Of a stretch of 64,000 nt of DNA, positions 1 to 10,866 are shown in pieces. The notes below the pieces were generated by a model. That model was not told where the DNA came from and ran no database searches. It was given only the letters and a program-made list of their open reading frames with translations. This DNA is from Punica granatum (taxonomy: Eukaryota; Streptophyta; Magnoliopsida; Myrtales; Lythraceae), in the NCBI RefSeq assembly GCF_007655135.1, contig NC_045134.1, positions 19,554,568-19,618,567 of the forward strand. Reading direction: 5' to 3'. Each line of letters opens with the position of its first letter. Within the stretch, counting starts at the first letter, position 1. The position numbers and the translations under genes were made by a program.

Positions 1-1440
1 CTCGTGAGGAGAAACCGGGAGAAAGCTCGGGTTTCGATTGGTCGCGCATTCGAAGTTCGTGGTTCGAATTGAACGTCGAATTGTCGATATACGCGAGAAA
101 ACGGAGTTAATGAGCCCGAGATTGACATTTTTCATGGAGAAATGTCCCAGATGTGTGTGAGACTCGGAAGCCGATTTTGCTCATTGCAGATGACCAGAGC
201 GAAGTTGTCCGCTTCTGACAGCATATCTTGTGTCTGTGTCTCACGTTGGTCATTTTGACATAAATTGTCAAACAACGTGAACAATTATCCCTTAAGCCAG
301 TAATGCTAACGTGAGGCCGAAGACGTACTAGGAGGCCGAAACTAGATTTCTCAGAATGATTTCTGAGTTGCTTGGGCACTCCGGAGATTACTGTAATCTC
401 TGTTTGTCGAGATCAGACCTCCAAGGACTTGAAAAGTGTATCTGAGACCTCTAAAGCATTGCTCGGGAGGTCTAGATGAGTCGTGTGATTTATTCCAACG
501 ATTCCACGTTGAGCCCTGAGAAGGCTAGCATGGTGTAGGATAGACACCCGGCGTCAAGTTTCTGTAAAAAGGACCTCCGGATATGCATTTCCACTGAAAA
601 TGGCCATTTCCGCTCCTCGGAGGTTACTCGGGAAACTGATAAGCGTTTTGCTGTCTGTTTTGCCCAATTGTGAATGTCCGCTAGAGTTTTTAGGGCAATG
701 CGGTATGAACTTCATTTGTCGTAATTCCATCAGACCAGTCTCCGGCTATGCTCTTCTGAAGAAGGGTATGCTTGTTTTGCCGCTCGGAAATCATTTGAAG
801 TGTCTGTGTGACTTCCAAGAGACAATCTGAAGCATTGTTCATGCTCTGTGTGTTGGTGGAGCATGCCGAATATGACATTTGGAATTAACTTTTCTCCAGG
901 AAACCGGCATTTTTGGACTTCCACCGAAAAGTTGTCTGTATACAGAAAGTTGTTCTGTATAGAGCAGATGATTTGCAAAATGCCTTTGGAGACACTTTTC
1001 ATCTGCTTGCCATTGAAGTGGATTTTTGAAGTCCAATATTGGCTATCTTCCGACGATTGAGCGAAACTATCGGAAAATAGTACCGTCCGTGTGATATACT
1101 GAAAATGCCGATTTTGGACATTGTTGAGCTCTCTGGTCGCTCTGTTGCCTTTTGGTGACTCCTGGAGTCTTTCTGTCATATGCATGTGTCATTTGCCCGA
1201 TTTCGCCGACTTGAGGATGAATAGTGATTTTCTGCTTTGTTAAGCCGTTTTTCTGTACTCTACTCAAGTCATAGCTTGGATCATTGCTGATAATGTAATT
1301 TGAATCGGTGAGCCAAAATGGGGTGCTGACAACAGTGCAGTTAGTCTGTTCTGGTGCATTATAGTTATTATGTTGCAGAAATATTAGGGCTAACTTCATC
1401 AACAAATGGAAGGCCCCAAACTTCCTGAGAACATTTTGGG
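1..1440. other. Unassigned repeat-like stretch, no gene
   Basis: No convincing reading frame or domain is visible on either strand. Base composition is more balanced than in the AT-rich intergenic DNA further right. Short themes recur, for example variants of a 'tctgagacctctaaagcattg' type phrase near 440-460 and 810-840. This could be part of an old LTR or the 5' portion of the Mutator-like element that follows, but I cannot show paired LTRs, a primer-binding site or TIRs. Confidence 0.3.
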
Positions 1441-1444
1441 AGTG

Positions 1445-2768
1445 TGCTAAATCAACCACAAAGCAACACTTATGATGAAGCCATTAAGGTGGTTGAGAGC
1501 TGGGGTAAAGATGATGCACAATGGTTGAAGGACATCTCTGCAGATAAGTGAATAAGGTCAGCATTTGATACCTTCATAAAGAATCAGGTAGTCACTTGCA
1601 ACTTGTGTGAGCAGTTCAATAGGGGCAATTCTCAAATATAGAAGTAAGCCAATAATTACATTACTCGAAGGTATGAGGATGTATATTACAAATAAGGTGG
1701 TGAAGGCACAGACTATAATTGCTAAGAGCCTAGGTCCCTTCTGCAAACAAGTACAATCTAAGTTGGACATATTGAAGCATAAGTCAATATATTGAATTCC
1801 TCACTAGGCAGGGGATCCTAATAGGGCAAAGCTTGAGGTAACCTGCCTTCCCTATTCATAATGTGCCGTTGACTTAGACAAGAGTAACTGCTCATGTTGA
1901 TCTTGGCACTTATCTGACATTCCTTGCGAGCATGCCATTGCCGGCATGGACCAAAATGGTTAGAAGCCTGAACAATTTGTCAACAATTGGCTCATCAAGG
2001 AGACTATTCTGTTGATATACTCTCACTACATCAACCTTATGCTGGTGAGGCATTTTGAGAGAGAACCGGCTACTACTTGATCCAACCTTCCATTAAAAAA
2101 AGAAAACAAGGCAAACAAAAAACCAAGAGAAACAAGGCACCAGAAGAAAGTTCTTATTCTCACAGGGTGAAGAGGAAGCTTGGTCCCCTAGGTGCTTAAG
2201 GTGTAAACAAGGTGGACATAAAAAGTCCAGTTGCAAGGCTAACATATCTTCTTCATTAGCTGCAGCCGAGAAACCAATGGCATCTGATGTGCCATATCAT
2301 GGGCCAAATGATATACTAGTTAAAGATGTTGGTAATCAGGAAGCTTAGGAGGGATAATTTGGTCCAAATGTAATGAACATGTCAGACAACTCTGTCCAAC
2401 CTCAGTCATCGCAGCTCTCTCAAACTAACTATAGAACCACATAGGTATAATTTTTGGTGATGACACAAATGAGAGGTTTTTACATAATCCTAATGCCACG
2501 GAGAGGTTTGCCTCAACTAATGCGCTTGTGGAATGCAACTCAACTTTCCAGGTGGAATTGCATTCAGACCAACTCAGTTAAGACTTGTCATGAGGCCCCC
2601 TCCCGAGCCCTAGGTGGTACTGCATTCAGACCAACTCAGTTAAGACTTGTCATGAGGGCCCCTACCACTGCCCCTATCACAATGGGAACCATCCAAGGTG
2701 CTAGGGATGCAACTGCTCAGAGGTTTGCAACCACCATGAACCCAAAAACACCAAGGCCTCCTACATGA
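1445..2768 (+). pseudogene. Mutator-like (MULE) transposase remnant, C-terminal part
   Basis: Broken coding remnant of a MuDR-type transposase. Around 1590-1795 the frame reads CEQFNRAILKYRSKPIITLL and onward, the typical stretch downstream of the catalytic domain in plant MULEs. At about 2191-2236 there is a CCHC zinc knuckle, CLRCKQGGHKKSSC (C-x2-C-x4-H-x4-C), the usual MULE C-terminal finger. The low-complexity tail to about 2768 also fits. In-frame stops (near 1549 and 2347) and frame changes show it is dead. The DDE catalytic part is not seen in this window. I know the family by motif only; no TIRs of the parent element were identified. Confidence 0.7.
2551..2674. repeat. Tandem duplication, 2 x 62 bp
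   Basis: The unit starting 'ggtggaattgcattcaga' at 2551 recurs at 2613 as 'ggtggtactgcattcaga' with very few differences. It lies inside the tail of the MULE remnant, so it is probably a local duplication in that dead coding sequence. Confidence 0.85.
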
Positions 2769-2799
2769 ACCTAGAAAATGATGCTAAAAGTGTGGCTGA

Positions 2800-2960
2800 T
2801 AGGTGAGGGGATGGATTTTGGATGTCTTCTGGTTGATATTGAAGCCGAATTTTATATTCAGTTTGGATGAATGTTGGATGGATTTTGGATGGTTTTGACT
2901 GGATTTTGGATGGTGTTTGGGTAGATTTTGGATGGAAAGAAAGGAAGTTGATGGATGACT
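2800..2960. repeat. Degenerate minisatellite based on GGATTTTGGATG
   Basis: The phrase 'ggattttggatg' and near variants recur at least five times, interrupted by unrelated bases. This is a slippage-type low-complexity tract with no gene. Confidence 0.65.
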
Positions 2961-2961
2961 T

Positions 2962-3149
2962 TTGCTATTTTTCACAAGGAAGTTGAAGAAAGAAGGTTGA
3001 TGGATGGCTTTTGCTGTTTTTCACTAGGGAGTCCATTCATTTTGTAAATTCCTTATTGCTATTTTTCACAAGGAAGTTGAAGAAAGAAGGTTGATGGATG
3101 GCTTTTGCTGTTTTTCACTAGGGAGTCCATTCATTTTGTAAATTCCTTA
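2962..3149. repeat. Perfect tandem duplication, 2 x 94 bp
   Basis: The 94-bp unit at 2962-3055 (starting 'ttgctatttttcacaagg') is repeated base for base at 3056-3149. Complete identity suggests a recent duplication. Confidence 0.9.
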
Positions 3150-3280
3150 ACTACGTGACTTTACAAGATGAATGATGTCATCTCCTCGTGTCACACACAT
3201 TAGGTATGATCCATTTTGTAATTGTGGTGATTGGTTCCCACTTAAGTAATTGCAATGACTTTTACATGTTATTTAATTAT

Positions 3281-3636
3281 GGGATAATTGCGCCATATAG
3301 CCTAACGTTTGAATGAATTTTTAGTTCTAGCCCAAACTTGATTTTTTACCTGAGATATCCCAACGTTGATGTGTTGGTTTCACATCTAGCCCAACGCTAA
3401 CTTTCCGTCCAAAATTGACGGAATTGCACACGTGGCACGTTAATTTTATAACGTTGCTTACATGTGTTACAAAATTAATGTGCCAAGTGTGCAATTCTGT
3501 CAATTTTGGACGGAAAGTTACGTCGGGCTAGATGTGAAACCAACACGTCAACGTTGGGATATCTCAGGTAAAAAATCAAGTTTGGGCTAGAACTAAAAAT
3601 TCATTCAAATGTTAGGCTATATGGCGCAATTAACCC
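3281..3636. mobile_element. Foldback Mutator-type MITE with 9-bp target duplication
   Basis: A 356-bp near-perfect palindrome. The left arm (about 3281-3452) starts GGGATAATTGCGCCATATAG; the right arm (about 3467-3636) is its reverse complement and ends GGCGCAATTAACCC. Only about 14 bp of loop separates them. The identical 9-mer TTTAATTAT flanks both sides (3272-3280 and 3637-3645). Long TIRs with a 9-bp target duplication are the signature of Mutator-type non-autonomous elements. It has no coding capacity and cannot move without a MULE transposase. Confidence 0.88.
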
Positions 3637-3789
3637 TTTAATTATTACTCTAGCCATTTGTCCTTTTCCATTTGTTTACTCATTTTGGAATTGCTCAATA
3701 TGATGTCAAATTGTACTAAAGATTGCAAAAATAACTCAAAAGGATTTCATTACTAACAAAATATGAGTTACATTACATGCAAATCACCT

Positions 3790-4340
3790 TCATCAACACT
3801 ACTTTCTAAGAACAAGTCTAATAAAGGTCAATACTAACAATGGCACCAATATTGCACATAAAATTTCCAGGTTCTTAATTATTTCTTCATACTTGAGAAC
3901 CTTCTTCTTTAGCTTCCAAATTAGTGACCCATTAGCATCTGTTGGTGTAGCCTCCGTGCACTATGGATCAATATCCACAGCCACATCACAGAGGTCATCC
4001 AACCATTGGAAGTATCCACAATTCATTGTTTTGTTCTTCAACAATTACAATCATAAAAATTCATGATTTAAAATACATAATTAGTATACCAAGTCATGTC
4101 ATGTTAAACAAATGAACATCCAAATCTATAGAAAGTCATAGGTGCCTAAAAGAAAGGGAACCTAAGAAATTGCCTGCCATTGTTTATGTGGGTCCGAGAA
4201 ATGAGTACCAAAGTCTTCCTCCCACAACCACAAAGCCATTGAGAATTGTTTGCCTGATCTTGCATGGACGCATAGCTGCTTTTGTTCGATTCCACAGTAG
4301 ACCTCCTCTGGAATCGATCGCTTGAACCATGTTGCGTCTG
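3790..4340 (-). pseudogene. GRF-type zinc-finger protein remnant
   Basis: On the minus strand near 4170-4250 the translation reads CGCGRKTLVLISRTHINNGR. This resembles the plant GRF zinc finger (C-x-CG, then S-x-T-x2-N-x-GR-x-F), but the later Cys positions are lost. Downstream come a 'FQWLDDLCD' segment, a charged 'WKLKKKVLKYEE' coiled segment and a hydrophobic tail, the usual order in small plant GRF proteins. Stops interrupt the frame. Such genes are often multiplied with MULEs, which fits the MULE remnant just to the left. Confidence 0.5.
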
Positions 4341-4689
4341 TATGCTTCTAGATTAGCCAAAAGGAGGGAAAAATTGAAAGATCAAAAGATCAACAAGCGG
4401 GTTAACTTCGATATCCAATTTGGGACCTGTTAATGAGAAAAAGGAGGAAGAAGAGAGGGATGTTTCAATTTGGGGGTATAGGGATTATAAAATGCATTTG
4501 AATGTCCAACGGATAAAAGAAGGGGAGAAGGAAAAAAATAATTGATAAAAATCAATAAAAATTTATTGAAAAGAATTAATTTTACCAATAAAATCATCCG
4601 AGGGACCTTTTTGATAATTAGTAAATTTGGTTCCTTGACGGAGTCATGACAGCAAAGAAGCCACACCACATCTTGGAAGCAAAGGGATT

Positions 4690-5719
4690 GGGATGAGATG
4701 ACGGTGGAGATGGGAAAGCAATTTCTCGATGAACAATTATGCTTCTAGAAGATAAAGGACAAGTGCACGAGACTGAAGGGAATGTACAAGCAATTCACTG
4801 AACTAGTCAACCATACTAGCGTCAGATGGGATGCAGACACCAACACTATTAAGGCGAGTCCCGATGTATGGGATATGTTTATCAAGGTACAGTCTTCGTT
4901 TGCTAACTTCACATAACATCAAATCAATCTTTTTCTTATCTTTTAAGCGTGAACTTGAATTCCTAATAATATTAGTTGAGAAATACGACAAGTCTTTCAT
5001 GGTAAAATGCCAACTATATTACTACTTCATTTTAACATATATGTGCATGTCCTTTGTTTATACATTCGTTTTGTATGGTTGCTTCGAATGTAATGAAGTG
5101 TCCCGTTGAATGATCCTTATTTTAACGTGCAGAGGAACATGGCATTCAAGACATTCCGAAGTAGAGGCTGTAAGCACTAACGCCTGCTGATTGAGCTTTT
5201 CAGTTCTTCAACTGCTACCGGTGCTCTCCGCATCTCCCCGACTGATCTACCAAGGACTTCAGATGAGGAATGAAAGCTGCATGAGGAATTCATATCAGCA
5301 TCTAAGAAAAAGCAGAAACAGCCTGTCAACCTCGAAGAAGGCCCCGAGAGAGTGATGACCCCATCCAAGTTCAAGAGCCTATTATATTTGAGTCCCGACG
5401 TCAAGTGCACAAAAGACCTTCATTGATATGCTCACATCTGCAGGAGTGCATGGACTTGTTCAAGGCCAATTTCAAACAGAAGCCACAGTGCACCCCACCA
5501 TCGTCAAAGAGAAGTAAGTCCATTTCAAGCCCTGAGAAGTCTGAGAGGAATAACATCGGGGAAGCCATGGTGGAGTTAGATAAATTGAAATCGACAATCC
5601 CTCATCACCTGTATATAGCTGGCAGCTTAGCTCTCCTTGATGACAAAATGAGTAGGCTTTTCATGTATTACACGGAAGACGGTCGAAGGGAATGGCTACA
5701 GCATGTTGCAGACTCTTGA
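4690..5719 (+). pseudogene. PIF/Harbinger ORF with Myb/SANT-like domain, broken
   Basis: At about 4750-4890 the frame reads KDKCTRLKGMYKQFTELV and then DVWDMFIKV, the end of the Myb/SANT-like domain (Myb_DNA-bind_3) carried by plant PIF/Harbinger elements. A stop lies near 4750. A possible intron follows, then a charged linker and a C-terminal module at 5405-5719 ending in EDGRREWLQHV, which matches the C-terminal layout of this family. In intact elements this protein helps the transposase enter the nucleus and bind DNA. Stops and frame changes show it is not functional. Confidence 0.65.
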
Positions 5720-5946
5720 ATCAGCTTGGGATCCGGCTTTATGTTTAGTTGAACTTTTTTGATAATCTCATTTCTTTTTCTTCGTTATGACATTACTCGT
5801 ACTGCTATGTTTGTTATGTGTGTTTGGATATCTTGACTTGATTATGTTTTGTATGTGTTTGGGATGTTTATTTTGTATGGTTATGAATTATTGTGTTTTA
5901 CTGTTAATGACATGTTCATGAACTTCCTTCCACTGTTATAGGCACA

Positions 5947-7338
5947 TAGTTGAAAGACAATATGACAAGGAATAGCACTTCTTCGCGATATGACGATAGC
6001 TCTAGTGACGAAAAGATGGAAATTAGGCAAAGGTGGTTTCTCTTTTTGATAATACAAGTTGTGGCAACCAAAGAACATGTTAGACGGAACATCCCATGTA
6101 GAACTTCTCAACTCCAAGGAAGAGAGTACACGCTTGAAGTTTTAGGGAATAACGTTAAATGCTACGAGAATTTCAGAATGGAACCGTATGTACTTAGAAA
6201 CCTCCGTGACACACTTCGACGGTAATGTGGCATCAATGATACTAGGAATGGTATCACCATCGAAGAAATGCTCGGAATGTTCTTATTGGTTATTTCACAT
6301 AATACGCGATATGCAGTAGTGGCGAAAAGGTACCAACATTCCAAGGAGACGGTGTCGTGTTCATTCAAAAAAATTCTCTGAGAAATACAAGACTTAGCAC
6401 CCGTTTATATAAGACAGAGGAACGTTGTTGTGCAACCTGAAATTGAAAATTGTCCACATTGGCATTTCTTTAAGGTATTTTTTTTGTATAATTCAATACT
6501 ATAATAACTCATTTCATAATATTATATAAATTACATATAATTTTGCATTGCCCCGCAGGATTGCATTGGAGCTATGGATGGAACCCATGTGGCTGCATGT
6601 GTACCTAAAGAGAAAAGAGTAGCTTATCGCGATTGGAATATAGAGATATCACAAAACGTACTGACCGCTTGTTCCCACGATATGATATTTACATATGTTA
6701 TGACAGGTTGGGAGGGTTCGACACATGATTCATGATTTTTTTTCCGAAACTGCCACATTGGAATTATTTCTAACGCCACGTGGTAGTAAGTGTTTGTTGA
6801 TAATCTTTCTATTTCCCAAAAAATTTCAGCCATAACATATTTAACTGTAATTTTTCTTTTGTTATTTCCAAAACAATATTATGTTGTCGATGCAAGATTT
6901 CCCAATATCCTGGGATATTTGGCTCCATACAAGGGGGAATGGTATCACTGGAGTGATTTCGGTGAGGACAATCGGCCGACTACAAAAAAAGAGTTGTTCA
7001 ATCAGTGTCACGCATTAATGCGTAATGTCATCGAATGTTGTTTTGGTATTTTGAAGAGGAGATTCGTCATACTGAAATTTATGCCAAACTTCAAACTGCA
7101 TATGCAAGGATAAATTGACCTTGCTTGTTTTGTATTGCATAATTTTACTCGCCGCAATCATTACCACGACAGGTTATTTGAAGAGTACGGTGATACTTGG
7201 GCGAATTATGATGAATTTCGAAATCCACCAGAACAACCAGGAATTAGAATTGAAGTAAACATGAGTAGTCATGAAATGAATGTTGTACGCGATCATATCG
7301 CTAATCGGTTATGGCCCGCAGAGAGAAGAGGGCGATGA
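5947..7338 (+). pseudogene. PIF/Harbinger transposase (DDE) remnant
   Basis: The plus strand encodes, over several frames, a plant Harbinger transposase: an N-terminal helix-rich part (5950-6225), a piece reading TRYAVVAKRYQHSKETVS (about 6300-6360), then DCIGAMDGTHVAACVP (about 6560-6605) with the first catalytic Asp. YYVVDARFPNILGYLAPY (about 6880-6935) carries the second Asp, and NVIECCFGILKRRF (about 7025-7070) the catalytic Glu. All three DDE residues survive, but in-frame stops (near 6379 and 7111) and lost frame between about 6720 and 6880 break the gene. The domain order, with the Myb/SANT ORF upstream on the same strand, fits one decayed PIF element of about 2.7 kb. I did not find its TIRs. 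Confidence 0.82.
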
Positions 7339-8059
7339 CATGCACCGAGGTCTTTGTATTTGAAATTAGTGGCAATACTTTCTCTATTTGGAAATTGATT
7401 TTGTCATTTTTTATTAAATCCATTTAATTAATGTAGACATTTATTTCTATACATGTCTTCTACACGGGTGATTTATTTCATAAAATGTGATGAACAAATA
7501 CTTAATCGTCAACGCGTTCGTCAAACGAATCTTATTGTGTGGTGCTCTGTGTAAAAATAGTAAAAGTGGGAAGGCATTAAAAAAATCATAAATTTCATTA
7601 TTAGGAAGCACATGGGATCAATAAATACAAATTCGACAATAATAAGAAAGCATCAAAAAGGGGGAAAAATGAAAACAATTCGGCCTAGCAGGAGGCTTGT
7701 CAAGCTGTGCCATGCTTTCAAACTTATGAGCCCCACCAAAAACTAAAAATTTACATTGACTTTATCTTTGACTAGCATAAATAAAGTAGAGTAAAGAATT
7801 GTTTTATTACCAAACATGACCTAACATATGATACAATAAATACTGTAAATAAAGAGAGCTGTCAGGTTTATTATCTCATTTCATAGCTAGACTTTTGACC
7901 TTAATGATAACCTCAAACAGAGATCGGGCTGTCATTGATAAATCATTGGTCTTTTTTCCTATAATTGATATGTTGTAATAGATTTGAACTTAACTCTAAC
8001 GTCGGATTTTTGTACATGATCAATCTTAGCAATTGTAATATTTGGTTTTTGTCAGATTA
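7339..8059. other. AT-rich intergenic, nothing recognised
   Basis: About 720 bp of AT-rich DNA between the Harbinger remnant and a Helitron-like element. I see no frame, RNA gene or repeat I can name. Confidence 0.5.
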
Positions 8060-8473
8060 TCTACACTATTAATAAAGGAAAAATTCAATGTTCCCTTACA
8101 GTTACAAACTGCATGAAATGTCCATTATACCCTTTGATTTTAGTGTAATAAACAATTACAGTAAATCATTAAGGACAAAATTGTCCTTAAAAATGATTTT
8201 ATCTCTCTCATTTGCTCTCCTCTCTCTCACCCTCTGCTCCCGTCTACTCTGTTTTCATTTTTTTTTTCTTTAACTTTAATTTTTATTTTCCTCTTCCAAT
8301 TCAATCAAATTATGAAGGATTTAGGGAAAAAAATTAAATGGTTCGAGTGTTCGAGGTTGGTAAGTTTAAATACGTGATGATTAAATGAAAAATAATAAAT
8401 TGTGTATATTGTACACGTGCAAGTGTAAGTCTATATAATATAATTCAGTGCATAGCGTAAGTACGCGAACTGG
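8060..8473 (+). mobile_element. Short Helitron-like element
   Basis: The 5' end TCTACACTATTAATAAAGG at 8060 is a common start of plant Helitrons. The candidate 3' end is CTGG at 8470-8473 (fits CTRR), preceded 3 bases upstream by a small hairpin GCGTA-AG-TACGC (8455-8466). The insertion lies between A (8059) and T (8474), as expected for Helitrons. The stem is short, so the 3' end is less certain than the 5' end. No RepHel protein is encoded. Confidence 0.5.
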
Positions 8474-9464
8474 TATTATTATTGATTAAATAAATTGTCA
8501 AGGTATTAAAAAATAGTGGCAGCTAAGGGTGACTTCCAATGGAGATAATGTGGGATATGGAAAACGATCTTTGGTCAAGCTTTTAAAATCTGAGAAGTAA
8601 TTGGACTAAATTAAAAAAGTGGTTACAGCCCCGCAAGTCGCCTCCCAATAATAAGTGAAGTCCTTACACACAAGAAGAGGAAGATGAGAGGGAGATCGGT
8701 TTCGCGATCCCATAGTCGTGTAATCTCCGCGCAATCAAGAGAATCAAGTCATAATTCCAGGACAAAGTCCGGTGGATCTAGCCATGGAGACAACTTAATT
8801 AGAGTTAGAGTGTTAGACCATATGGGGGTAACCGAATATCAATGATATTTCCGTGCTGTGCAAGTGATATGAGCAATATTAAGTCTTTAGATCCCGTGAG
8901 GGGCATCCAGCTATATGCTCTCTATCGATGAGGATGAGGACGCATCACGGGCCTCACAAACAATAAGATATTGTTAACGTACCTGCTAAAACTTAATCAT
9001 CGTGCTTTCAGTGCGTTCCGAAATTCTGCATTCTGGGAGCAGTTCGTCAACCGATAATGTAGTTAGTCAACTGTCGTAGTTTATGTGCTTTGTTAATTTG
9101 AGTTTGTCTTAGTCTCATCAATGTATTTTGGACGCAATCGTGTTTCATGTCGTTTTTCCAATAAATGCAACTCGCACTTATCTAATGATTCCTTAAAGAC
9201 GCCGAAGTTGTCTGCTTTTGGATATTCTGACTTTTGGTCAGAGAGGCTGCTCCAGATTTTTAAATTGGTCCCACTGGAGAGATAAATAATCGAAGCTTCC
9301 TCGACCTTAGCCTTCATATGTTCGAGAAATGTCATATATATACCCCCTTCTAGCTCGACTTCCATATAGAACAGAACGAAACGTATTGGCATTCACTCTA
9401 CGGACGCTGCACCTGCGATTTGATAACCTGCAGATAAGTACTCTGTTCTCTAGGTGATCTTACG
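8474..9464. other. Intergenic and promoter side of the LFG gene
   Basis: About 990 bp with no gene I can support. A 99-codon minus-strand frame (9093-9392) ends 72 bp before the LFG start codon but has no recognisable domain. The core promoter and 5' leader of LFG must lie in the right-hand part. Confidence 0.4.
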
Positions 9465-10866
9465 ATGTGGAGCCGGACTTCTGGGAGCGATGTGGAATCT
9501 GGCGAGAAGCCGCTGCTTTCGAACATGATACTGGAGGGCTCCGAGATTCGGTGGGCGTTCATTCGCAAAGTCTACTCGATCGTCTTGTTCCAGTTGCTCG
9601 CAACTGCTGCAGTCAGTGCTGTTGTGGTGTTCGTGCGACCTGTCTCGGCCTTCTTTGTTGGTACGACTGCTGGCTTGGCAGTCTATGTTGCCCTCATTGC
9701 CTCAGTTTTCCTCGGTAAGGGAATCTTTTCATGGACCTTCATTTGCATTCTCTGGTGTTGAATTCATTTTCCATGAAACTGTTTTCTTACTGGCTTCTCG
9801 ATCCGATTCTGAGTTGTTGAGATATTATCAGGTTTCTTTAAATTTCTTCATTCATGTTCTATATGGTTGAAATACTTGAATTCGTTCTTTCCTTCTCGCG
9901 TTGACTGAAACTGAGTTCTTCCCAAACGTTAAGAGAGGAAACTATAAGATCATAGAAAGCATTAGTAAAATCAATGCCCAAAATATCGATATGTAGATAT
10001 AGGAAAGTGATCTTAAAACAGTGCTCGATGGTTTGAGTACAAAGTTCGAAGCTCGGAAAATTTTCCGGTGATTTTATCACTTTTTGTCCTTCTCGATTGG
10101 GCTGACATGTGCATTCACGAGTGATTTGTGTTACCGCAGTGTTGTTCCCGATGTATTATTTCCGCAAACGGCACCCCATCAACTACCTTCTGCTCGGGAT
10201 ATTCACGATCTGTTTGTCCTTCTCGATTGGGCTGACATGTGCATTCACCAGTGGTAAGCACATAATTTTCGATTCTTCCAGTTTAAACTAATCCGAAAAC
10301 ATAAATACCGAGCCGTACATGTATCATGATTATGAGATGGCTCTGCAGAATATTACCTAATAATCTTGGACATGGACTTTATCGTTGGTGGCAGGGAGAA
10401 TTATTTTGGAAGCTGTAATCTTGACGGCCCTGGTTGTCCTCAGCCTCACTCTTTACACATTCTGGGCTGCGAAGAGAGGCCACGATTTCAGCTTCCTCGG
10501 ACCCTTCTTGTCCAGCGCACTCACCGTGCTTATCATCTTCGGTATTATCCAGGTAAACACCGCAAAAAAGTCAAGATTCTCTGTTTCTGGCGATTCACTA
10601 AATGGACTGTTTTGTTGTACCGTGATGTATCACTAAACTATTGTTTCTTGTGTCTGCAGATTTTCTTCCCCTTCGATAAGATCAGCGTAATGATTTACGG
10701 GTTCTTGTCAGCAATCGTGTTCTGTGGTTACATCGTGTTCGACACAGACAACCTTATCAAGCGCTACTCATATGATGAGTACATCTGGGCCTCTGTGTCT
10801 CTGTATCTCGACATCGTCAACCTCTTCCTCTCTTTCATCTCCATTTTCGGCGCTTCAGAGAGATGA
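9465..10866 (+). CDS. LIFEGUARD / BI-1-family multi-spanning membrane protein
   Basis: Encodes a 242-residue LIFEGUARD (TMBIM, Bax-inhibitor-1-like) protein. Four exons are set by GT-AG sites and frame: 9465-9714, 10140-10253, 10395-10552, 10660-10866 (729 nt with stop). The short hydrophilic N-terminus (ESGEKPLLSNMILEGSEIRW) is typical of plant LFGs and is followed by about seven hydrophobic segments. The second exon starts in VLFPMYYFRKRHPINYLLL. The last exon carries the family hallmark GYIVFDTDNLIKRYSYDEYI, whose acidic residues contribute to the calcium/proton site, and ends in a C-terminal hydrophobic helix. Known relatives sit in ER, Golgi or vacuolar membranes and dampen cell death and stress responses. 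The length is normal for the family, and nothing in the coding frame is broken. An odd partial copy of exon 2 lies in intron 1. The gene converges with the FORKED-like gene downstream. Confidence 0.92.
10083..10122 (+). repeat. Partial copy of LFG exon 2 end inside intron 1
   Basis: Positions 10083-10118 are identical over 36 bases to 10213-10248, the 3' end of LFG exon 2. The copy then has one mismatch and 'agtg', so it nearly reaches the splice donor. The donor itself is changed (gtgattt instead of gtggtaag), so the copy should not be used as an exon end. Confidence 0.9.

Noticed and set aside
1..70. tRNA-like 'ggttcgaattgaa' phrase
   Set aside because: B-box-like only. No cloverleaf, no A box at the right spacing, and no acceptor-stem pairing.
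9093..9392. 99-codon minus-strand frame next to the LFG promoter
   Set aside because: Looks protein-like in composition but shows no known domain, no splice context and no partner sequence. It could be a real small gene or a fragment; not enough to call.
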